NCBI GenBank assembly: GCA_016845175.1
Contig: JAERTD010000104.1
Span: 1 to 48,100 of the forward strand
Source of the DNA: Bacteroidota bacterium
GTDB taxonomy: Bacteria > Bacteroidota > Bacteroidia > Bacteroidales > F082
Length of the DNA stretch: 48,100 nucleotides
Direction: 5' to 3'
Each line of letters begins with the position of its first letter. Positions within the stretch are counted from its first letter, which is position 1. The position numbers and the translations under genes are program-made. Below the pieces are notes generated by a model. It worked only from the letters and a program-made list of their open reading frames with translations. It made no database searches and was not told the DNA's origin. Shown here one piece after another: positions 41,755 to 48,100 of this stretch.

Positions 41755-42654
41755 ATGAAACCAACCTTACTTATTCTTGCTGCCGGACTGGGCAGTCGTT
41801 ATGGCGGCGTAAAGCAAATGGATCAAATCGGACCGGGTGGCGAAAGTATTATTGACTATTCAATATACGATGCCATTCAAGCTGGCTTCAAGAAAGTTGT
41901 TTTTGTGCTAAACCCCACCATAATTGACGATTTTAAGGAGATTTATGAGCATCGCTTGAAGGGAAAAATTGAAACGGAATATGTCCTCCAGGAAGTGAGC
42001 AATGTACCTGAGGGTATCACTTTTAACCCCGACCGCATCAAACCTTGGGGAACCGGGCATGCAGTAATGATGGCCAAAGAGGTTATACAAGATCCTTTTG
42101 CCGTGATTAATGCCGATGATTTCTACGGAAGAGAAGCCTTTCAAACACTATGTCCCTACCTGGAATCTCTTGAAAATGATTCATCAGCTTATGCCATGGT
42201 GGGTTATAATATTGCCAACACCCTATCTGAACACGGAACCGTTTCCAGAGGTGTTTGTGAAACTAAAAATGGCTTACTGGTTGATGTGGTGGAACGAACC
42301 AGTATATTTCGCTCCAACGAAGGAATAGTTTTTGAAGAAGATGGGATGAAAATTCTAATCGAGGAGTATGCTACAGTTTCCATGAATTTTTGGGGATTTA
42401 CACCCTTATTTTTTAAGCAATTAGAAAACGATTTTATCAACTTCATACATGAGCATTCGGGTCAACTTAAATCTGAGTTCTATATTCCTCTGGTGGTGAA
42501 CAACCACATCCTAAAAAATGAAGCCAGTATCCATGTGTTAAAAAGCGACGCCCAGTGGTTTGGTATCACCTATCAGGAAGACAAACCACTTACCATCGAT
42601 AAGATTCGTCAGCTAACTGAAACTGGGATATACCCAAAGGGTTTATGGAAATAA
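41755..42654 (+). CDS. Nucleotidyltransferase (sugar-1-phosphate NTP transferase fold)
   Basis: A 299-aa GT-A fold nucleotidyltransferase. The N-terminal LILAAGLGSRYGGVKQMDQI is the NTP-binding signature of sugar-phosphate nucleotidylyltransferases (LAAGxGxR...K), followed by GPGGESIIDYSIYDA. KPWGTGHAVMMAKEVI and FAVINADDFYG (metal-binding Asp) complete the active site. It should form an NDP-sugar from a sugar-1-phosphate. The following kinase gene overlaps it by 10 nt (42645-42654), so the two are translationally coupled, which suggests that the kinase makes the sugar-1-phosphate used here. The exact sugar and nucleotide are unknown; galactose, GalNAc or GlcNAc with UTP would suit the GH2 neighbour. 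Confidence 0.85.
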   Translation: MKPTLLILAAGLGSRYGGVKQMDQIGPGGESIIDYSIYDAIQAGFKKVVFVLNPTIIDDFKEIYEHRLKGKIETEYVLQEVSNVPEGITFNPDRIKPWGTGHAVMMAKEVIQDPFAVINADDFYGREAFQTLCPYLESLENDSSAYAMVGYNIANTLSEHGTVSRGVCETKNGLLVDVVERTSIFRSNEGIVFEEDGMKILIEEYATVSMNFWGFTPLFFKQLENDFINFIHEHSGQLKSEFYIPLVVNNHILKNEASIHVLKSDAQWFGITYQEDKPLTIDKIRQLTETGIYPKGLWK

Positions 42655-43727
42655 AAGTTTCCGACTATCATAGCATACAGCAGATACTCAGTAAATATGG
42701 GTATGAGGACAGCATAGGTTCAATTCAAACCTATGGTAGCGGACATATTAACGACACCTACCTGATTGAAGTCCTGGATAATCAATATATTTTTCAGCGG
42801 GTAAATAAAAACATTTTTAATGCAGAGGCTCTCACCTCTAACTATGAGGTGTTGTATGAGGCATTGGAAGGCTATCAAAAGAAACATCAATTGGTACTAA
42901 GCCCTCGTTGTTTTCAAAGCCAGCAGCACAATTATCATGAACAAGACAAGCATGGTTCACCCTGTCGTTTGCTGGACTTCGTGAACAAAAGCACTACCTA
43001 CGACATTTCCCCTTCAGCGGAAGTAAGCCATAAAGCTGCCCAGGCCTTCGGTAGGTTTCAGGTTTTTCTTAACACCATGACCACTACTGAATTCCAGGAA
43101 ACCATAGCTAACTTTCATGACCCCATGGCGAGGTTTAAAGAATTTCAGCGCGCACTGCTGCATGGCGATTCAGAGCGAAAGGCTAAGGCAGAAGATACCA
43201 TTAGACTGGCATCATCCCATGCAAGTATTATTTCTGAGATCTCAAATGTCATGCAACAAGGAGTGCTACCCAAACGAATTACCCATAATGATACCAAGCT
43301 CAATAATGTGGTATTTACCGACACTGATGCATGGGTTATTGATTTGGATACGGTCATGCCTGGATCTATAATTTTTGATTTTGGGGATATGGTTCGTACT
43401 TTTACCAGTCCGGAAGCAGAAGACAGCTCGGACCTGGCGGCTATCCAATTAAGACTGGATCATTTTGAAGCCCTTTGCAGGGGTTATTTGAAGCCATTGA
43501 AGAATGAACTGCATCCTATGGAAGTAAAGCATTTGTTATTAGGCACGAAATCAGTAATCTATGTACAGGCATTAAGGTTCTTGAGCGATTATCTGATGGG
43601 CGACACCTACTATAAAACTCAGTATCCGTCACATAATCTGACAAGATCTGCATCACAGTTTAAATTGCTTAACGATCTGATACTTAATAAGAATGAAATA
43701 CGAAACATACTAAATTCATATGTATAA
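42645..43727 (+). CDS. APH-fold sugar kinase-like protein (NahK-related)
   Basis: A 360-aa phosphotransferase of the aminoglycoside/choline kinase fold. Visible motifs: GSGHINDTYLIEV (nucleotide loop), ITHNDTKLNNVVF (catalytic loop HxDxxxxN) and VIDLDTVMPGSIIFDFGDMV (metal-binding D-x-D). In bifidobacteria, N-acetylhexosamine 1-kinase (NahK, lnpB) of this fold phosphorylates GlcNAc or GalNAc at the anomeric position, and the coupled nucleotidyltransferase gene (10-nt overlap upstream) makes the same reading sensible here. Its downstream neighbour starts within its stop region (8-nt overlap). The family fold is firm; the hexosamine-1-kinase activity is inferred. Confidence 0.82.
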   Translation: MEIKVSDYHSIQQILSKYGYEDSIGSIQTYGSGHINDTYLIEVLDNQYIFQRVNKNIFNAEALTSNYEVLYEALEGYQKKHQLVLSPRCFQSQQHNYHEQDKHGSPCRLLDFVNKSTTYDISPSAEVSHKAAQAFGRFQVFLNTMTTTEFQETIANFHDPMARFKEFQRALLHGDSERKAKAEDTIRLASSHASIISEISNVMQQGVLPKRITHNDTKLNNVVFTDTDAWVIDLDTVMPGSIIFDFGDMVRTFTSPEAEDSSDLAAIQLRLDHFEALCRGYLKPLKNELHPMEVKHLLLGTKSVIYVQALRFLSDYLMGDTYYKTQYPSHNLTRSASQFKLLNDLILNKNEIRNILNSYV

Positions 43728-44682
43728 TCAAATCATAAAGACCCTAACTATGCAAACCCTACTTAAACCAACAGCCCTGCTTTTATTAATGATGTGTTTC
43801 ATAAATGCAGAGGCCCAATTCATTTCTTCCAAAGACAAAAAAACGAAAGAAGGCACAAACATCAGTCGGGGAACTGATTTGGCTAGCTATAGCCGAACAC
43901 TGATATTGCTCAAAAAAGAATACCGCCTGAATAAAACAGACAATATCAATGCCTATCTGCAGCAACTTATGGATGTTATGGAACGGGAAATCATACGTAC
44001 TGAGGCAGAATTGGCCACAGCCAAACCAGGAAACGACAGCAGAAACGAGATTGTACAACGATTAAAAGATGAAAAGCGGATATTGCAATCAGTGAGGAAT
44101 TTTGACCAGAGTAAAACCAATGTAAAAGCCTTATTATACCTGCAGAAAATGCTCGACCAGTTTGAATATCTCATGAAACAAGCTCTGGAAACCAAAGTGG
44201 ATCCAAATAATAATAGCCAACTTCCTGATCCGGGCAATGAATCAACGATTCTTTATGGAGAAGACACTCATATCTCAGCTTCCAGCACAGTATCCAAAGG
44301 ACAAAGACAAGACAGATATAAGAACAAAGGCAATCCAAATAATCAAGAGAAAAAGACCGTAAGCAGAAAGGAAATTGCCAACCAACTTATCAAATTAAAC
44401 ACCGGCATTCAAAAGGCCTATCAAATTCAAAACAAAGAAAGGGCTAAAACCATGTTCAGTAATTTGATCAAACAGATGGAATTGGTAATTGCCGCCAATA
44501 AAAAGCAACTTCAGCAAATGCGTGATGAAGGAATGTCAAGCAGTGATTCTGAGTATAAGATTCTGAATTATAAAACCCAAAAACTCACAGCCTCAAAGAA
44601 ACGATGTACCTCCTTATCACTTCCTGCCCAATTGGATGAGTTGGATAAAAAGGTGAATGAGTTTAATCACTACATCAGATAG
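43720..44682 (+). CDS. Secreted helical/coiled-coil protein of unknown function
   Basis: I do not recognise this protein. It has a signal peptide (core LLKPTALLLLMMCFINAEAQ, cleaved near AEAQ) and then almost wholly helical, charged sequence, with two similar helical hairpins: YLQQLMDVMEREIIRTEAEL in the first half and FSNLIKQMELVIAANKKQLQ in the second. A polar linker rich in Asn, Ser and Lys joins them (about residues 165-215). The pattern 'LLKKEYRLN.../LIKLNTGIQ...' looks like an internal duplication. ATG 43720 overlaps the kinase stop by 8 nt; ATG 43750 is an alternative that gives a tighter signal peptide. It is in the sugar-kinase/GH2 run, so a periplasmic or outer-membrane role in that pathway is possible. 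Confidence 0.7.
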   Translation: MYNQIIKTLTMQTLLKPTALLLLMMCFINAEAQFISSKDKKTKEGTNISRGTDLASYSRTLILLKKEYRLNKTDNINAYLQQLMDVMEREIIRTEAELATAKPGNDSRNEIVQRLKDEKRILQSVRNFDQSKTNVKALLYLQKMLDQFEYLMKQALETKVDPNNNSQLPDPGNESTILYGEDTHISASSTVSKGQRQDRYKNKGNPNNQEKKTVSRKEIANQLIKLNTGIQKAYQIQNKERAKTMFSNLIKQMELVIAANKKQLQQMRDEGMSSSDSEYKILNYKTQKLTASKKRCTSLSLPAQLDELDKKVNEFNHYIR

Positions 44683-47878
<3,196 letters not shown>

Positions 47879-47880
<2 letters not shown>

Positions 47881-47937
47881 TAGCAAATTTATCCTCTGTT
47901 GACAAAATCACCAAGACCTGAGAACTGCTATCTTTTT
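47879..47937 (+). terminator. Possible loose terminator hairpin after the GH2 gene
   Basis: GATAGCA (47879-47885) pairs with TGCTATC (47926-47932), followed by five T. The 40-nt loop is long, so this is weak evidence. Confidence 0.3.
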
Positions 47938-48038
47938 GATTTCCTGATGACTATTGAGTCTTCTGAAAACCAAAGGTCAATAAAATACCTGAAGCCCTTT
48001 GTTAAGACGAATTTCTTAGTACTTTTAACCATATTTTG

Positions 48039-48100
48039 ATGCATATGCATGAACATGATTTTGAGGACGTTCGCCCTTATTATGACGGTGAAATACCAGA
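48039..48100 (+). CDS. Start of a gene cut by the window edge, probably an acyltransferase-type protein
   Basis: ATG 48039 (or ATG 48045) opens a frame that runs off the end of the window. The visible residues MHMHEHDFEDVRPYYDGEIP resemble, from memory, the N-terminus of Bacteroidetes acyltransferase-like proteins that begin FDDIRPYxDxEVP. With 20 residues this remains a weak call. Confidence 0.45.
   Translation, partial: MHMHEHDFEDVRPYYDGEIP

Overview
This window comes from a Bacteroidetes (Bacteroidota) chromosome, most like the Bacteroidales/Marinilabiliales side of the phylum. The signs are type IX secretion (T9SS) genes (porU, porV, porP, gldJ), large secreted proteins with T9SS C-terminal sorting domains, the lipoprotein TamL, a Bacteroidetes-style TonB, no clear Shine-Dalgarno sites, and repeated TAnnTTTG boxes (the Bacteroidetes -7 promoter element) just ahead of gene starts. 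NhaD and a sodium:solute symporter suggest a saline habitat. I see no phage, insertion sequence or CRISPR array; this is a chromosomal core region with some accessory carbohydrate and secreted-protein genes.

Layout. 1-4.5 kb: end of a lysophospholipid-type acyltransferase, tRNA-Val(UAC) on the minus strand with promoter and terminator, tamL, and a RecD-like helicase. 4.5-14 kb (minus): porU2-porU-porV-ispF, with two tandem full-length PorU-type sortases. 14.1-16.7 kb (plus): porP-like and gldJ, divergent from the por genes, so T9SS functions flank one divergent promoter region. 16.7-19.1 kb: murF and anmK (peptidoglycan synthesis and recycling). 19.1-20.6 kb (minus): nhaD. 20.9-25.2 kb: exbB-exbD-tonB, folC and a membrane-anchored TylF-type methyltransferase. 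25.2-25.7 kb (minus): a nickel superoxide dismutase with a Sec signal peptide. 26-29.8 kb: a secreted C1 (bleomycin-hydrolase-like) peptidase, a NarL/LuxR response regulator, an acetyl-CoA hydrolase/CoA-transferase and a small membrane protein. 29.9-32.5 kb: a TPR-transmembrane-LuxR regulator and an ECF sigma factor, with four TGTAGA repeats between them. 32.6-41.6 kb: two giant T9SS cargo proteins around a sodium:solute symporter. 41.7-47.9 kb: nucleotidyltransferase, sugar-kinase-like protein, secreted coiled-coil protein and GH2 beta-galactosidase, apparently one operon. The window ends in the first codons of another gene.

How the genes fit together. TonB/ExbBD energise outer-membrane import. 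PorU, PorV, PorP and GldJ belong to the machine that exports and anchors proteins such as the two large cargo proteins here. The GH2 enzyme, a symporter and the kinase/nucleotidyltransferase pair look like a galactoside uptake-and-activation route in which a hexose is phosphorylated at C1 and then turned into an NDP-sugar; this is an inference from family and gene order. The observations I rate highest are the tandem PorU pair, the NiSOD whose signal peptide would expose the metal-binding His1 on cleavage, the TGTAGA repeats beside the ECF factor, and the kinase/nucleotidyltransferase operon.
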